Below, piece by piece: positions 33,831 to 46,586 of a stretch of DNA of 64,000 nt (position 1 is its first letter; each line of letters starts with the position of its first letter). The position numbers were made by a program, and so were the translations under genes. The notes below the pieces were generated by a model that worked only from the letters and a program-made list of their open reading frames with translations, was not told the origin of the DNA and did no database searches. The stretch spans positions 14,448,501 to 14,512,500 of the forward strand of contig OX485808.1 in NCBI GenBank assembly GCA_950295325.1, given 5' to 3'. The DNA comes from Polytrichum commune. Taxonomy: Eukaryota; Streptophyta; Polytrichopsida; Polytrichales; Polytrichaceae.

Positions 33831-34309
33831 GGTAGCTTGTCCTTGTGTTCCACCTATAATTTGGTTAACCCAATATTAACACGTGCTCCTTATTGGAGTA
33901 ACTAGGTATAGAAGTGCAAGTATGTCTTCCTTCCCTTTTGGGATTACTCGGTCAAACCATGTTACATTGGAGAATATTTGATATAGAATCACATTAGTAC
34001 CTACTATCAAACTATCATGTGATCCAAAAGCATGATATCATCACGGGTACAACAATGTCCATCATGAATGACATAAGCTCGTTGGACATAGCATGTGCAA
34101 AGTATGCTTCGCTAGAAACTACTTTATGTCATTGCCCCATCTCCAATTCTTTTATAAGGTAAGAAGGATTCATATATTACGACACACAAAAGGTCCGTTG
34201 CCCAATCATAAATCAATCCGTAAGGTAAAAACCTCATGTGTGTAGCACCTTTGTTGGGTCATGCTTAGCCTTTAGCCTTAACTTAGTATTTCATGACACG
34301 GGGAACTTA
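32323..34309. repeat. SDR upstream region with diverged tandem blocks
   Basis: Blocks beginning near 32,365, 33,000 and 33,257 share 'acagagcgagagagac' and 'agatctac...atagat...gagaacca(g)ggg' in the same order, so the 5' region was built by tandem duplication of units of about 200-260 bases. A 236-codon minus frame (32,989-33,699) runs through these repeats and is probably not a gene. A (TC)n(TA)n microsatellite lies at 33,791-33,830. The SDR promoter should be at about 32,330-32,600. Confidence 0.5.
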
Positions 34310-34534
34310 CTCCACTAAATATTGTATTTAGTATCACTTACTATTTGAAATTAGGCAATGTTATAACTATTTACTGTATTCTCATTCTTGGTTGTCAACA
34401 AAGGTCAAATTGGTTGTTTAAACATTATGGAACATCACCATCTTTACTCGGTAAAGTTTTACATCAATAGTAAAAGAAAGCAATATGTAACTCCAAATAA
34501 TGAGTGACACAAAAAAAGCATGATATTTAGTGTA
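34310..34534. mobile_element. MITE of the 231-bp CACTAAAT family
   Basis: It starts CTCCACTAAATATTGTATTT and ends 'catgatatttagtgtaa'. The interior aligns with 2,039-2,269. It was carried along in the duplication (62,168-62,392). Confidence 0.7.
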
Positions 34535-36330
34535 ATTGTTTGAATCTTGAGCAATGCTACTATTAGTATACTACCCATTACTTTTGGTTTCGCGGACTTT
34601 TAATTCAATTTCATTTCATTTCACGACCCATAACATACATACATACATACATAGTGGACTTACATGTTCATTCTACCTGGAGGGATAGGCTATTGGCTAG
34701 GTTGCACATGCTGCAATTATTGAATAAGAGTACCTATATTTGCATTCTAACAAAGTCGCTACTTTCAATTGAGTGGTCACATGGTTTGCATCATAAATTG
34801 AAAAGTGAAAGGGACAACCGGAAATCACATCATTGAAGTTGACACATATCCATATCCCAAGTTTAGATGGAAATAAGTTTCAAATGTCAATGTAGCATCT
34901 CCCTTATATTTGTTAGTCAAATGAGGATTTTAAAAGCACCATCCTAATAAACCATCCCACTTCGTACAAATGAAGCACATTGCAGGGCTAACAAAAATAG
35001 GAGACAAGAACTTACGAGAATTTAACAAAGCTTAAATGTGCACCTATTGAGCTCATGTACCATATTATAAAATTTCCAATGGAAAATGAAGAATCCAATA
35101 TCGAAAAAGGACACTTGACAAGAACAAAAGAATCTTAGAGTATCAATTTTTATGTGTCCAATTGCACTTTATGTGCACTAGACTCATCACCCAAGAATAT
35201 TATTATGTCTAGATCAAAACATTATGTTTCAACAATTTTGGGATTGAAAACAAGAGTTCATGAAAAATGAGACATTTAAGTTATTGGCTTTGCCTTGTGG
35301 GAAGTGACCTAGAGGTGGTCTTTGAAATGGGCCAAAGTTTGGGATCTAACCAAAACTGACCACATATGGTTTTAGTAACTTGCTCTTCAAGTGGAGTCCA
35401 ATTGCAAGTGATTGTTGAATCATGTAATGTTCTCTCTAAAATAAACCAAAGTTTGGTCTTGGTTGGACAACCAAACCTAAACTGGCCATGTGTGCAAAAT
35501 AATATTAGGACAGAGCACTCTTGCGACTAACCGCTTGTTAATTATCAATTCGTTTATTTAACAAAATGACAATAACCTCATTAAAGAGGGAAAATACACC
35601 ACACATGCACCCAATGTGACTTAGAGCTCCAAGTCCAAGTCAACCTCACGAGAAAGGTGAGAAAATTTTAGACCTTGGACAACTAACCAACTAATTCAAC
35701 TATTAGTTAACTAGTTGCCTTTCGTAATTATAGTTGTTCGCGATTTGACCTGTCAAAAATGTGATTAACTATAGTTATATCTAGTTAACTAATGTTGAGT
35801 GCAGCCTGTTCACGGAATTATGTTGTAGTGTTGTAGTGTCACTGGTATGTTATTTGTGTTGGTGATACATGGAGGTTGTTCCGGAGCCCAACACTGTGAG
35901 TGATCATATAAAGGCATTTCTTGATGATCCTCACTGGCCCGAGCATATTAAATACCCTCAACTGAAGCAAATCAAGAGGCGAACTTCTTTGAATACATAA
36001 TAATACTTGAAAATTTTCCAGTTTATTCTAATTGTTCTTCAATCTGGTCTTCAATTTTTTTAAGTAACTATAGTTATTCCTTAGAATGTATTGACAAAGA
36101 TCTAGTTAACTATAGTTATTTTGGCAGTTGTCTAAGGTCTGGAAATTTCCCTAGAAGTGCACCTTCGTCCCTCGAGTGGGCTCCAAAAGCAACTTGCTCA
36201 CCATAGCCATCATGGGAATGAAAACATTTATAATAATAGCCATAACCTGCATGCAGTTCAAGAGTAGGTGGCCTCAATAGTGTGCCAGTCAAAAGGAAAG
36301 TGACTGGCAGTCACCAGTAAAGTGGAATAT
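34535..36330. other. AT-rich intergenic DNA
   Basis: A (ACAT)n run is at 34,635-34,653. The phrase 'agttaactagttgc'/'ctatagttat' recurs between 35,690 and 36,130. No gene is seen. Confidence 0.4.
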
Positions 36331-36352
36331 GTGACCTCCACTTGGAGGTCAC
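36331..36352. promoter_or_regulatory. 22-bp palindrome upstream of PHT3
   Basis: Arm GTGACCTCCA, spacer CT, arm TGGAGGTCAC, both perfect. It lies just upstream of the duplicated leader, where a promoter is expected. Regulatory use is inference only. Confidence 0.4.
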
Positions 36353-36365
36353 CATGGAATACCAG

Positions 36366-37640
36366 GTCCTTCGCTCTCGCCTTCCTCCGTGCAAGATTGC
36401 TCTTTGTCTTCCTGCTAATCTCATCGATTCTTTCCTAAATTGCACACGACTGTTGCATCTCAGACTCACTTCTGCTCCCGAATTCGCAAGAATCTCCTTG
36501 AAAATCTGATTTCCTGAGCTCCTGGTTGGCGTAATTTGGTGAGTTTTTCAGCCTCCTCGCAATTGTTTCTGTGTCTATGTTGTCTCTCGCAATTCCGTGT
36601 CTAGCTTTTGCGGTTTGTGCCTGAATATGTATTCTTCAGGTGATTAGGTCTGTGCACATTGAGTTGAAATCCTAGTACTGCTCCTGAACTCAAGGCTTAA
36701 TAATTAGAATTGCGTGCATGTCTGTTCAATTTAAGTGTTAATTGCTGAAGTGTTTGCAAGGCTCGGTGAAACGCTTCCCTTGTCTTTTTTTCTTTTGTTT
36801 TTTTTTAGTAGCCGCTTCGAATGTTGGATTTCTTGAGGTTTTTTTCGTGGCATGTAGAATTTCTGCGGGTGGATCTAGGTCTGAGCTCCATTCGCTCCCG
36901 TGTAGTCTGTCGACATTTTTGTTTTTTTCTCTGGATGGTTGCTTCTCGAGGTCGAGACGGTCACGAAATCGGTGTGTTAGTGAGTCCTTCCTCATACACC
37001 GATTTGCCTTCCTCCTTGCAAGATTTCTCTGTCTCCCTCCTAACTTGAATGCTTCTGCCTATATTTGAAAGGATTCTTTCTTTTCTGCTGCTGAATTCCC
37101 AATCTCTCCAAAAAACAAACGCTGAGTTTCGGAGCCCTTGGTGGCGTAGTAATTTGGTCAGTTCTCAAGCCTGCTTGCACTTGTTTTGTGTCCGTCCCTT
37201 CTGTCGCATAGATTCCGTGTCTTGGTCCCTTCTTCTTTTTTGTGGTTTTTGCCTGAATTTGCTTCAGGTCTTTAGGCCTGTCTACATTGGTGGGCTTAAA
37301 TTCTAGGTTTAAAATTGGGAATCGTATGCATCTGTGTCGAAGATCCATACCGTTTGGAGGTCTGCAGCATTAGAAGTTCACTTGGTCGCATTCTGTTGAA
37401 GGCTCCGAGATCCGAACCTTTTTGAAGCAGCTTCCGAATGATGGGTTTCTGGATTGGTTTTTTGGGCGTATAAAATTCTTTGGGGTCCATTCCCTACCCT
37501 GTAAGTTAGTCTGTCGACACGCCATTCGAAGTTGTCAGCTCCGGATGATTGCTTCGACAGGTCGACGAGACGGTCACGAAATCCGGTGTTTGAGTCTGCA
37601 GGATGAATTTTTTGTATGAAAATGTATGTGGGCAACCCTA
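36366..37640 (+). repeat. Tandemly duplicated 5' leader of PHT3 (about 630-bp units)
   Basis: 36,377-37,005 and 37,006-37,610 align in order: 'gccttcctcc(g/t)tgcaaga', 'ttggcgtaatttggt', 'attccgtgtct', 'ttgcctgaat', 'tagtctgtcgaca' and 'gagacggtcacgaaatc'. Within each unit a donor-like site (TTTG/GTGAGT near 36,540; TTTG/GTCAGT near 37,157) is followed by T-rich DNA, and in the first unit by TTTTTTTTAG (36,808). A spliced 5' UTR is therefore plausible. Confidence 0.55.
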
Positions 37641-37890
37641 GTTCACAGTGCAAATTCTCCAGAGCTAGCTCCCAGTGTAATATGACCACAGCTTGATCCG
37701 CGGTTCTTTGAGGCAGGTTTGCAACAGATTCTGTTGCAATTGATCCCGGTGGCCTTAAAAAACCTCACCCCTGTAGGAGCGGGATGTTCAAGATGGGAAG
37801 AACATCTTGTCTCCGAGGTCTGCACACACAATGAGCTTCACCGAACCCGAGAAATTGTACATCGAAGTCTGACCCAAATTATCTGCAGCG

Positions 37891-39852
37891 ATGGAGGGAG
37901 CTTCGGAGACGATGAGCCCCCAAATCCTTCCCAGCTTTCTCTACAACCCAACTTTCGGTGCAAAGACATCATCCCACAAGCTACTACCATCGCCACCAAC
38001 CCCGACCTCCCACAGCTTTCCCTCGCAATTGCTGCAGAGACTGTACCACCGGCCAAATGCTAACAATTTCGCAAACCCCAAGAACAAATTCATGGCTCCT
38101 GCCCCCGCGGAGTCGAGAATTCAGATGTACTCCACCGACTACTTCATGGCATGTGCACTGGGCGGGATGCTATGTTGCGGTGTGACCCACACAGGTGTCA
38201 CCCCCGTCGACGTCGTGAAATGCAACATGCAGATCGCACCTACAAAGTACACAAGCATCAGTTCCGGATTCACCGTCGCAATCAAGGAAGAGGGGTTCCG
38301 AGGATTGTACCGGGGGTGGGCACCAACGCTGATCGGGTACAGCATCCAAGGTGCGGGCAAATACGGATTCTACGAGTTCTTCAAGTATAAATACTCCGAA
38401 CTCGCAGGTATGAAATCATCGTAGCATCCATCCCCGGTGTTTTAAATGGCGTTTCCTGTGAGAGGTTAATTTAATTACTTACATCCGAGTTGAGTAAACA
38501 GGATTCAAAATCTTCTGAGAAATAAACTAGTCACATTGACCTAAGTCTGGTTTTATGCATGCTTCGTATCTAAGAAAGTTAGCTCAATAGCAGGGCCAAG
38601 TAAATTGTGAGAGGTTGAGGTTGAGGTTGAGTTTATCTACATCTGATCTGAATAATAAATATTCAGTGTCTTTTATAGCAATACTAGTACTTGTATTGAT
38701 CTAAGTCATACTTCGTACTGAACAGAAGTAGCGAACCAATAGTAGAGGTAGAGTAAAATGAGAGGTCGATTTATCTACTTACATCCGATCTGACTAAGTA
38801 TTCAGTCTTTTGAGCAACATTTTAATGGGACTTCAAGTTGGTCGGGAGCTACTCCCCTCTCACGAATTTTCATTGGTCATTTGGCACATAAAATCAATAA
38901 TTTCTTCCACTACCGGTGCATCCTTGAAGGTAGTGTTTGAATTTGAATGAAGAGCGACCTATTTCAGACGGATCAGTGAGGACCAAACTGATTTTAGCAC
39001 CTCTTGGAATGTTAAAACGAGTTTGAGCCTCAATGAACCGATATAGTATATACTTCGTTCAAACCTTGAAGCATGCACCGAAAGCTTACCGAACATAGAA
39101 GGTGGTGTATGCAAAACAACCAACTCCCGACCAAAAGTCATGTTGAGTTAAATGATGGCTCTAATACTTGGAATGATCTACTAAGTCTGGTTTTTATGCA
39201 TGCTTCGTGTTTAACAAAGGTGGTTCAAATGATAACAGGGGCCGAGAACGCTGCGAAATACAAAACATTTTTGTACCTTGGGAGCTCAGCGAGCGCAGAG
39301 ATCATCGCAGACGTCGGTCTGTGCCCCTTTGAAGCTGTCAAAGTGCGAGTCCAAACCCAGCCAGGATTCGCAAAGGGTTTGGCAGACGGGATGCCCAAAC
39401 TGATTGCGTCGGATGGGTTTATGGGTTTATACAAGGGGCTTGTTCCGTTATGGGGACGTCAGATTCCTTACACGATGATGAAGTTTGCGACGTTCGAGAG
39501 CACGGTGGAGGCCCTTTACAAGTACGCGGTGCCGGTGCCGAAATCTGAGTGCAGCCAGGGCACCCAGCTCGGTGTGAGCTTCGCGGCGGGGTACATTGCT
39601 GGGATCGCGTGTGCTGTTATCTCCCATCCTGCGGATAATCTTGTTTCGTTTCTGAACAATTCGCAGACGGCGACTGTGGGGCAGGCAGTCAAGGAGATGG
39701 GGATGATGGCGCTTTTTACCCGGGGGTTGCCTCTAAGGATTTTTATGATCGGTACCTTGACAGCCGCCCAGTGGGTCATCTACGACTCCTTCAAGGTCTT
39801 CTTCGGGTTCCCTACCACCGGTAGCAGCGGCGGTGACGAAGATGGACATTGA
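37891..39852 (+). CDS. PHT3: Mitochondrial phosphate carrier protein (PHT3 type), 376 aa
   Basis: Two coding exons, 37,891-38,407 and 39,239-39,852, join in frame (donor GCAG/GTATGA, acceptor ATAACAG/GGG). The product is a mitochondrial carrier family protein that imports phosphate with protons across the inner membrane for ATP synthesis. Residues 1-75 form a Ser/Pro-rich presequence without acidic clusters, as expected for targeting. The three carrier repeats carry P-x-D/E-x-x signatures at PVDVVK (105-110), PFEAVK (202-207) and PADNL (303-307). Family blocks such as KCNMQIAP, GRQIPYTMMKFATFE and LFTRGLPLRI are intact. Length fits plant PHT3 proteins (about 360-380 aa). The first in-frame ATG is used. 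The single coding intron (831 bp) contains tandem repeats, the leader is duplicated, and a diverged copy of the C-terminal codons lies at 40,340-40,453. Confidence 0.95.
38458..38820 (+). repeat. About 150-bp tandem repeat inside the PHT3 intron
   Basis: Units start with '(g)tgagaggt' at 38,458, 38,607 and 38,758 (the last partial). Each repeats 'tta(c)atc(c)ga/tctga...agtattcagt/gtaaacagg', 'cctaagtc' and 'gcttcgta'. The distal part of the unit reappears at the 3' end of the intron (39,181-39,245), including the splice acceptor. Confidence 0.75.
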
Positions 39853-40339
39853 TCACCCTTGTGTTCCCATCCTCACGTGTGTGTGTGTGTGTGTGTAAAC
39901 TCTGTAAGATTTGCAGCGCCATGTCCAGCTCCCAGCATGGGCATTCTCCATAGCCATAATTCCTCACATCAGATTGTGGGGCAAGATTTCAGAACCCATC
40001 TATCGAGCTAGCATCATGTGCGGTCTTCATTCCTCCGACATCTCAGTGGTATTTTAGTGAGATTCTAGCCCCAATTCCACTGTAACATTACCAGCCCGGG
40101 ACTAATTGACCTTCACATTTTCTGCACCAGATTCTTGCGTCGGTATAAGGCTGTTGATTATGTCACTGCCGATGTCCATGGCAAGTTCCCGGAACCATCA
40201 AGCATTTTGTAACTTTTGCTCCAGCCAGGTGATAATAATTAGTGTAATCCGCTTTTGCAACCATTTAAGCAGACAGCTCCTTTTTGTGTCTCAGAGGAGC
40301 TGGACTCTTCATCACTGGATGAACTTTGATGATTTGAGT
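39853..40339 (+). other. PHT3 3' UTR and downstream DNA
   Basis: A (GT)n run at 39,879-39,896 follows the stop codon closely. No clear polyadenylation signal can be chosen. Confidence 0.4.
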
Positions 40340-40453
40340 ATGACAGTCACATTAGTGCACTGGTCCATTTATGATTCCTTCGAGGTCTTCTTCGGGTTGC
40401 CCACACTAGAAGGAATGGGGGTCCTTTCTAACATCAAAATGACACATAAATGA
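40340..40453 (+). pseudogene. Diverged copy of the PHT3 C-terminal codons
   Basis: The frame reads HWSIYDSFEVFFGLPTLEG, parallel to QWVIYDSFKVFFGFPTTGS at the end of PHT3, and the DNA matches ('gattccttcgaggtcttctt' against 'gactccttcaaggtcttctt'). Only the last 20 or so codons are present. It is a local duplication remnant about 570 bases downstream of the gene. Confidence 0.75.
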
Positions 40454-41135
40454 CAGTGTTTTGCGACCACCACATGTGTCAGAGTCTGCGCCGGTGATCC
40501 AGGCCAGTGTGGATCCAGTGTCATCCTGCACCAGTCCTATTTTTGGTGAAACGTCTGTCCAAAGTGTGTCCACATTTTTTCACCTTTATTGTGTGGAAAG
40601 TGTGTCATGTATTTTTCAAACAACCTTGACCTGAGACATTAATTACAAATAATTAATGCGCACATGAAGCATTTATGAGCATGCATGTTTGCGGGAGCAC
40701 CTAGGTATATGGAGTCGCCCACATTGGTAGCCACACCGTCCGTATTGGCATGGGTGGCCGTATTGAGTATTTTGGTTGTTTGCTTCCATGTCTTGTATTT
40801 TCTACATATCTCATTCGTATTTTAGGTGCAACAATACTATGAAGTATTTGGCCGTTTACATATTGGCCTCTTCTTATGGCCAAAATTAATGTTTTTGGCA
40901 ATTAAACAATAATATCGTATACGATTATTATTTTGACTGTATCGGACCATTCAGGAGCAACAACTGAATTTTGTGTTCCTGCATAGTGGAAACAATGTAT
41001 TCATAAGAAAAAAAATACAATATTTTGCAACATTGTTTGCGGTTGTGGGTGTGTGCTTGGAAAACTGCTCCCTTCACACGAAGGTTGGCATTGCACTAAA
41101 AGTGACACGTCTACATTGAACACCTCAATTAACAA
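40454..41135. other. Intergenic DNA, no gene seen
   Basis: No supported feature. Short frames only. Confidence 0.35.
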
Positions 41136-44050
41136 TTATGATATTTGGGAAAAATCGTTGTCTTGTAGGGCTTCGTATCGCCGCATCCTCCCTCTACCTT
41201 TGCCCCCAAAAAAACGCATGCTTGGCGCCCTTATGCTAATAATCAAGCCTCCTCCTCCTTCTCCGCCAAATACTGTGTGGACCACGTGACAAATGTGTTG
41301 GCCGGCGCGCGCGCGGGGGGGGGGGGGGGAGACGTAGTCGTCGAGGTACTTGGAGCCTACATTCTCCTCCGGAAACATTAACTCGGTGTTCTTTTTATGC
41401 ATCTTGGTGACCTTCACCAACTGCTGCCTATCCTCGCATAGTTCCATCAACAAGCTTCGGCCAATGCCCTCTTCTGTGCTCCTCGGACGTGGCGTGTTGC
41501 CGGCAATTCCTTCCGCCACCGGTCTTACTTCATTGCCAAGATGCAACACCCAACACAGTGCTCCGGCTCGGACAAGATCATGCGACCATCGTTGCCATTG
41601 TTCTTGTTTTACGCACTGAAACAACTGCCCTCCAAGCCCGTCCATTTGCATGCATGAAAACATAATAATAAGCATCGGGAAAATGGAAGGGTCTCATGGT
41701 TAAAACACTTGCCGTGGATCTATACCATGGATGAACCATTGGAGGCCACTTCACACGCCCCGTGCCTCGTCTAGATCCTCGACCACCACCTCACCTTTCC
41801 GCCCCCCTTGCAGCAGGTGCTGAATTCTTCCACTGTTCGTGCATGGCGCCGGTTCCGTCAAGCTTCTCGGGCGATAAATTAAGATTCAAATTCCCATGGC
41901 CTGCCAATTCGTCTAACATCATTTGTGCACGATCAACTCCACCAAACTCTGTGGAGGTCCCCCGTCCACGCTTGAAACGTATCCAACCTTCGTCTGAGGA
42001 GCCGCCTCCAAATACAAGTGCTGGCATTTTCCTCACTGCGCTCGAGACCTCTGCCCACATCGATCTTCCTAGCGTTTGAGTTCCGTCTTGAGTGAGCTCC
42101 AACGTCATCTCCATTTGCTGCGATCCAGCCTCCAACGCATCATCCACATCTTGTCTTTACGTTTGCTTTCTTGGGGGTGAGCAAAATTCCAGTGACCTCT
42201 CGCGGTTCCCATGCCACCTTCCATGTCCGGCTTCTTCTACCGAACTTGATATGTTCGTGTGCATGCCCGTGCTCATGTCAAACATCTGGGTCTCCTGGAT
42301 TGCACTCTCAGCATCATGACCTCCATGAATGTGGCTGGGTTCTTCGTCGAATAAGTGAACTCCATCGTTTTCTAGCATTCTTGTTGTGTTTGTCCGAACA
42401 CCATCCTTCGCATGCGCCGCATCTTTCCATGAGCCCCATGCAGACACCTGTATGAACCTTTGCTCGGGCACTCCCTCCACCTCGGCCACTGTGGGGTTAA
42501 GCATGCTTACATGCTCTGCTATTATCTCCAGGATCTCATGCACCACTCCCACGTCCCCACGGACCCACGTCACATCCTCTTGCACTGACGTTACCACCTT
42601 CTCCATCGACTCGAGTTTTTCACAATGACATTCTGTGTGGCATCCAATGCTGATATGCAACACTTTATGTCCTCCAGCTTTTCTATCAAAGCATTGGATG
42701 CAATATTCGCCCAGATATCCAATGCTCCCTCCCACTCTGACTCTCTAGTTCCGTATGATGAACATTCATCCTCTTCGTGCGATGCCATTGACCTTGGCGG
42801 GTCCGCTGCCTGCAAGGACTGATGTCATTTCATTCCAGGAGGAGGTCAGAGACACACAAGCGCACGCAACAAAATTACATGTCCACATAGAAGATTTAAC
42901 TTTTCACTACGTCTAGGAACTAGGCAATCCGTGACAGAATGAGCAGGTCAAATTGCATGCATGCAGAACCAAATTATATTTACAAATCAGATTTTGAGAA
43001 ATAACCAATTGAATTTCTGCGGGAATACGACTACATATTAGGGAAAATGCTTCTCTGGCGGATGATAAAAAAAATACGGTTCTGCACAATCATTTCGGCT
43101 CACCTAGGAATATCGCCAAGGATTTATTCTTCCAGCAAATGTGTGTGACAAAAACTTTCCCTTCTTTTGTAATGGGCAAAAAACATTGAGGTAGGCATTT
43201 ACCTATCCCAGCTGGGGTTCAACCTTCAGTTGAATTTTGAACCCTAACGTATTCTCCATTTAAAGGATGTTTAGGGCCTATACAACTCTTGACCAACTTT
43301 GCCTCACTTGCTCGTCCATTCTGTCAACGAGTCGCTTCCGGCCAGTCTTACTGCTATTCTGTAGTTGTGATCCTCTGCATGCCATCTCCGCGGATTCCTC
43401 CCTGCACGCCTCGGTGGGCCACCACTGTATTAGTTGCTCCCAAGCATCTTTTGGACAATTATGGTGCCAATCCTCGTCCCCATGATTGAGCCAATGTGCT
43501 TTCCACACTACCCTCGAGCTGCACAGGTGCCCGGCCAAATACTTCTCCACGCGTTGGGGATCCAGCGGTGGGTCGAATTTGTATTTTTCATTTAGTTCCT
43601 TGTGGGCCTTTCCCTTATCGTGCAACGAGTAACCCTTCCATCCCTCTTTCCTCATATCAAGAATTTTGTACGCAACCTCCTTTGCGGCAGAATGCCATCG
43701 TGCCTTCATGTGGGTTTCTTGCTCGCTGACATTTATTGAAGGTGGCCTTCCAACCGCCAGTAAGTCCTTCACCTCCCTAGCAAATGATGCATGCGTCTGT
43801 TTGTTCTTACTTCTTGTCTCGTTCCTTTTTTCAGCGACCCTCCGCTTTGCTGCGTCCGCATCTTCCCCCACCATATGCGCTTCAACATCGGGTGGCGTGC
43901 TCAGATCCACCGTGTCCGTCAGGGGCTTGGTGTTCTTGGCAGGAGCGGGGGTGCGAACCACATACGAGTATCCCTTGGGTAGAGCTTCCCCCTCTCGTAG
44001 TGCAAGCAAACTTAAAGGTATTGTCCGAGCCTTGGGTGTTGCCACACGAA
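41136..44050 (-). pseudogene. Unrecognised repeat-family gene, copy 1
   Basis: Coding blocks on the minus strand are 43,278-44,050 (entered from acceptor TTGTCAG), 42,157-42,820, 41,791-42,147 and 41,136-41,675. The first is basic and polar (WHSAAKEVAYKILDMRKEGW, HHNCPKDAWEQLIQWW, ACREESAEMACRGSQ) and faintly recalls the Ptta/En/Spm-type plant transposon protein; this is tentative. The second has a coiled-coil-like stretch (EKLESMEKVVTSVQEDV) but is frameshifted before CEKLESMEK. A TAA separates the second and third blocks. The fourth carries CWVLHLGNEV...LCEDRQQLVKVTKMHKKNTELMFPE, which matches the 46.6-kb gene. Function unknown. The breaks and the second copy point to a decayed mobile-element gene. 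A G-run follows alternating GC at 41,307-41,330. Confidence 0.45.
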
Positions 44051-46586
44051 CTGACAAATATAATACTAGAATACATAACGCATTGCATGGCACACCAGAG
44101 AAGTCGTACGTGAAGATTTGCATTTGCAATGTCTTCATTCTTGGATCAATACTTGGACGGAGAAAAACTCAAAGAATTGATCTTAGAAAAGGGGAATGTT
44201 TTCGACAATGATATGCCATAAAGGTTCTCACAGATTGATGTGTTCGATGATTTTCCCAAAAAGAACAATAAAAATATTTTTAGATATTTTTGAAATCATT
44301 TTATAATACCACCTCCGACTTCTCATGTGAAAAATGCAACACCACCCAAGGGATTTTACTACTAAATTTTAAAATATCTATCTATAATAGTACATATGCT
44401 TAGGTATTGAACCAATGTCTACCACCTATAATTTCAAATTTTCAAGCAAGCAATCAAACTGCAATCTCATGTGATGATTGTAAGGTACTCCACATGGGCA
44501 CGAGCTAGACACCCACCTCTTTGATTGGGCCCTTGCCATCGTTGCCCAAGGTGAAAACACATGCAATTTCATTTAAGCATGTGGGGTTTTTTTTTGGGGG
44601 GGGGGGGGGGGGGGACAAATAAGCCCCAATAAACATCAAAGACCCGAATTAGTCCCCGAATATGCAAGTGTCTTGACCAAATGTACCTTGTAGTGTTAGA
44701 GTCCACATTTAAAATAATATTGAGATTGATTACTAAGTTATTATGACAAACACTTTGACACGTGCAAAACATGATTATGTTGATGTATGGCAGCCCCCCC
44801 CCCAACCCAAGATTGGCAAGATTGCAAAATTTCATGCCACACTGAGATGTTGCCCATTAAAATCAAGTTTCTCATGCTCCGATGGTGCATCTCCACTAGT
44901 GTGCCCCCTACTTGGGCCAAAAAAAAATACATGGGTGAAAGTGCTCTTAGTGCACGTGACCAATTACATAAGCTTGTGCTTCTGGGTATATATGCCAATG
45001 GACATCCGGGCATTATGAAATTAACCTCTTCATTGTGAGGACTATTTATAAACATAATATATTTAGAATTAAAATGTATATTGTGTGGATGATAACCTCT
45101 TTCCTCCAATAAGTGTGGCAACAACATATAAACTTTGTTGTCTACCAAGCAAAACTCTTGTATGTAGTAAGTTAAACACTTGTAGACCGTGGAACCCATG
45201 ATAATTGCTCTACGTCTCATTTGTCAATGCATGCCCAACAAACTTTTACCATGCTATAAACCGACCGTTTAGGTAAACATTAGTGGGTGTCAAGGTATAG
45301 CGTATTGATAATGCATGAATTGATGGCTAAGATGGGAAGGGTGGGGGGAGTGGTACATATCCGATATGGTTTATCATGCAACCACTCGAGGCTAGTAGAC
45401 AAATGCCCTAGTAATAATACACATTGCAATCTTACCTTAGAGTATTCCATCCAATAGGTAGTGGGTCTTTGGTCCTAAAAGGGAAATGCCTGAACTCACT
45501 GCATCATCTATGGCATTTAGGCGCAAGCCTATGTCACACAAGAAAACAACGTTACATCCATCATAACTTAGGTTACACATTGTATACGCATTCTTAGTTG
45601 ATACTGTATACAAAGATTTTATAGCGCTTAAATCAGAAGCTCGGGGCATAAATATCTGAAGTTCAATAAAATAATGGAAATTTTAATAATTTTAATAATT
45701 TTAATGTAATTGCAATTCAAAAAATAATACAAATATCTATACCAGAATTGTGTTTAATTATTTATGCGCAAAATAATTGACATATATCAATAATATATGT
45801 AGGCCTAGAGTCAACCCAGTGCTACATACTCGTTATAGGCTTCTATGTGAGAGGTACACATGCAGATGATATTTCCCTCTCCCATTCAAAGAACAATTGC
45901 ATATAGCTTTCAGGAACACCTTCATGCAATTTTTGGTATTGCCTCCCTTGATTCTTGAACTTATGAAGCTAGTGTATGCTTTTTGGATTGAAAGAATGAG
46001 AATAAAACGAGTTCTAGTTGAAGAGTCAAGTGTTATTTTCACCAATGACGCTGTATAAAGCGGCCCACACTAGAGGGATGCAAATGGTAAGTGACACTGC
46101 CATATGCCCATATTATTTTGCGTATAATATTAGACTCCGAATAAATGCATACAGTTTGTTTATAAAAAAATGGCCGCATGCTGGTAGGGAGGCCAACCTC
46201 TTGTGCATACGAAACGCCATAGACTGCCCTACCTAAGTTTTACACATACACGGGGTGTGAACGGCACAGGGGCTGTGGAGCATTATGCGACCCTTCGGTT
46301 CAACATAAAGCATTTGACCAAAATATCGTAAATAAGCAGTATGTTTGTGTGTTTGTCACATAGTCCTTACATTGTCAAAGATCAATATTATAGCTAGGTG
46401 TGGCGCACAAAGTACATGATCCATAGAGTAGAGAAAATTCCATATACCATACCAGTCTCTTGTGCTGTAATACTCTCACATTTCCGGGACTGCCTGTGTG
46501 CGGATAAAGGTTAGTATGTATGGGCTAGGAGTAGTTGGCCAAATGAGTCCAAAGTGTGTGTAATTAACAGAGCTACAAACAAAACT
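44051..46586. other. AT-rich intergenic DNA with T/G homopolymer
   Basis: 44,588-44,614 is a T-run followed by a long G-run. A minus frame at 44,741-45,220 (159 codons) has no family resemblance. No other structure is seen. Confidence 0.35.

Larger units (their letters stand above)
31329..34556. repeat. Duplicated segment (partner 59,455-62,414)
   Basis: The segment matches 59,455-62,414 almost base for base from 'atgctcgcatatttgata' to 'gaatcttgagcaatg', except for about 270 bases (33,590-33,861, including a TC/TA microsatellite) that are missing from the partner. It contains exons 1-3 of the SDR gene, its upstream DNA and a 231-bp-family MITE. Confidence 0.9.
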
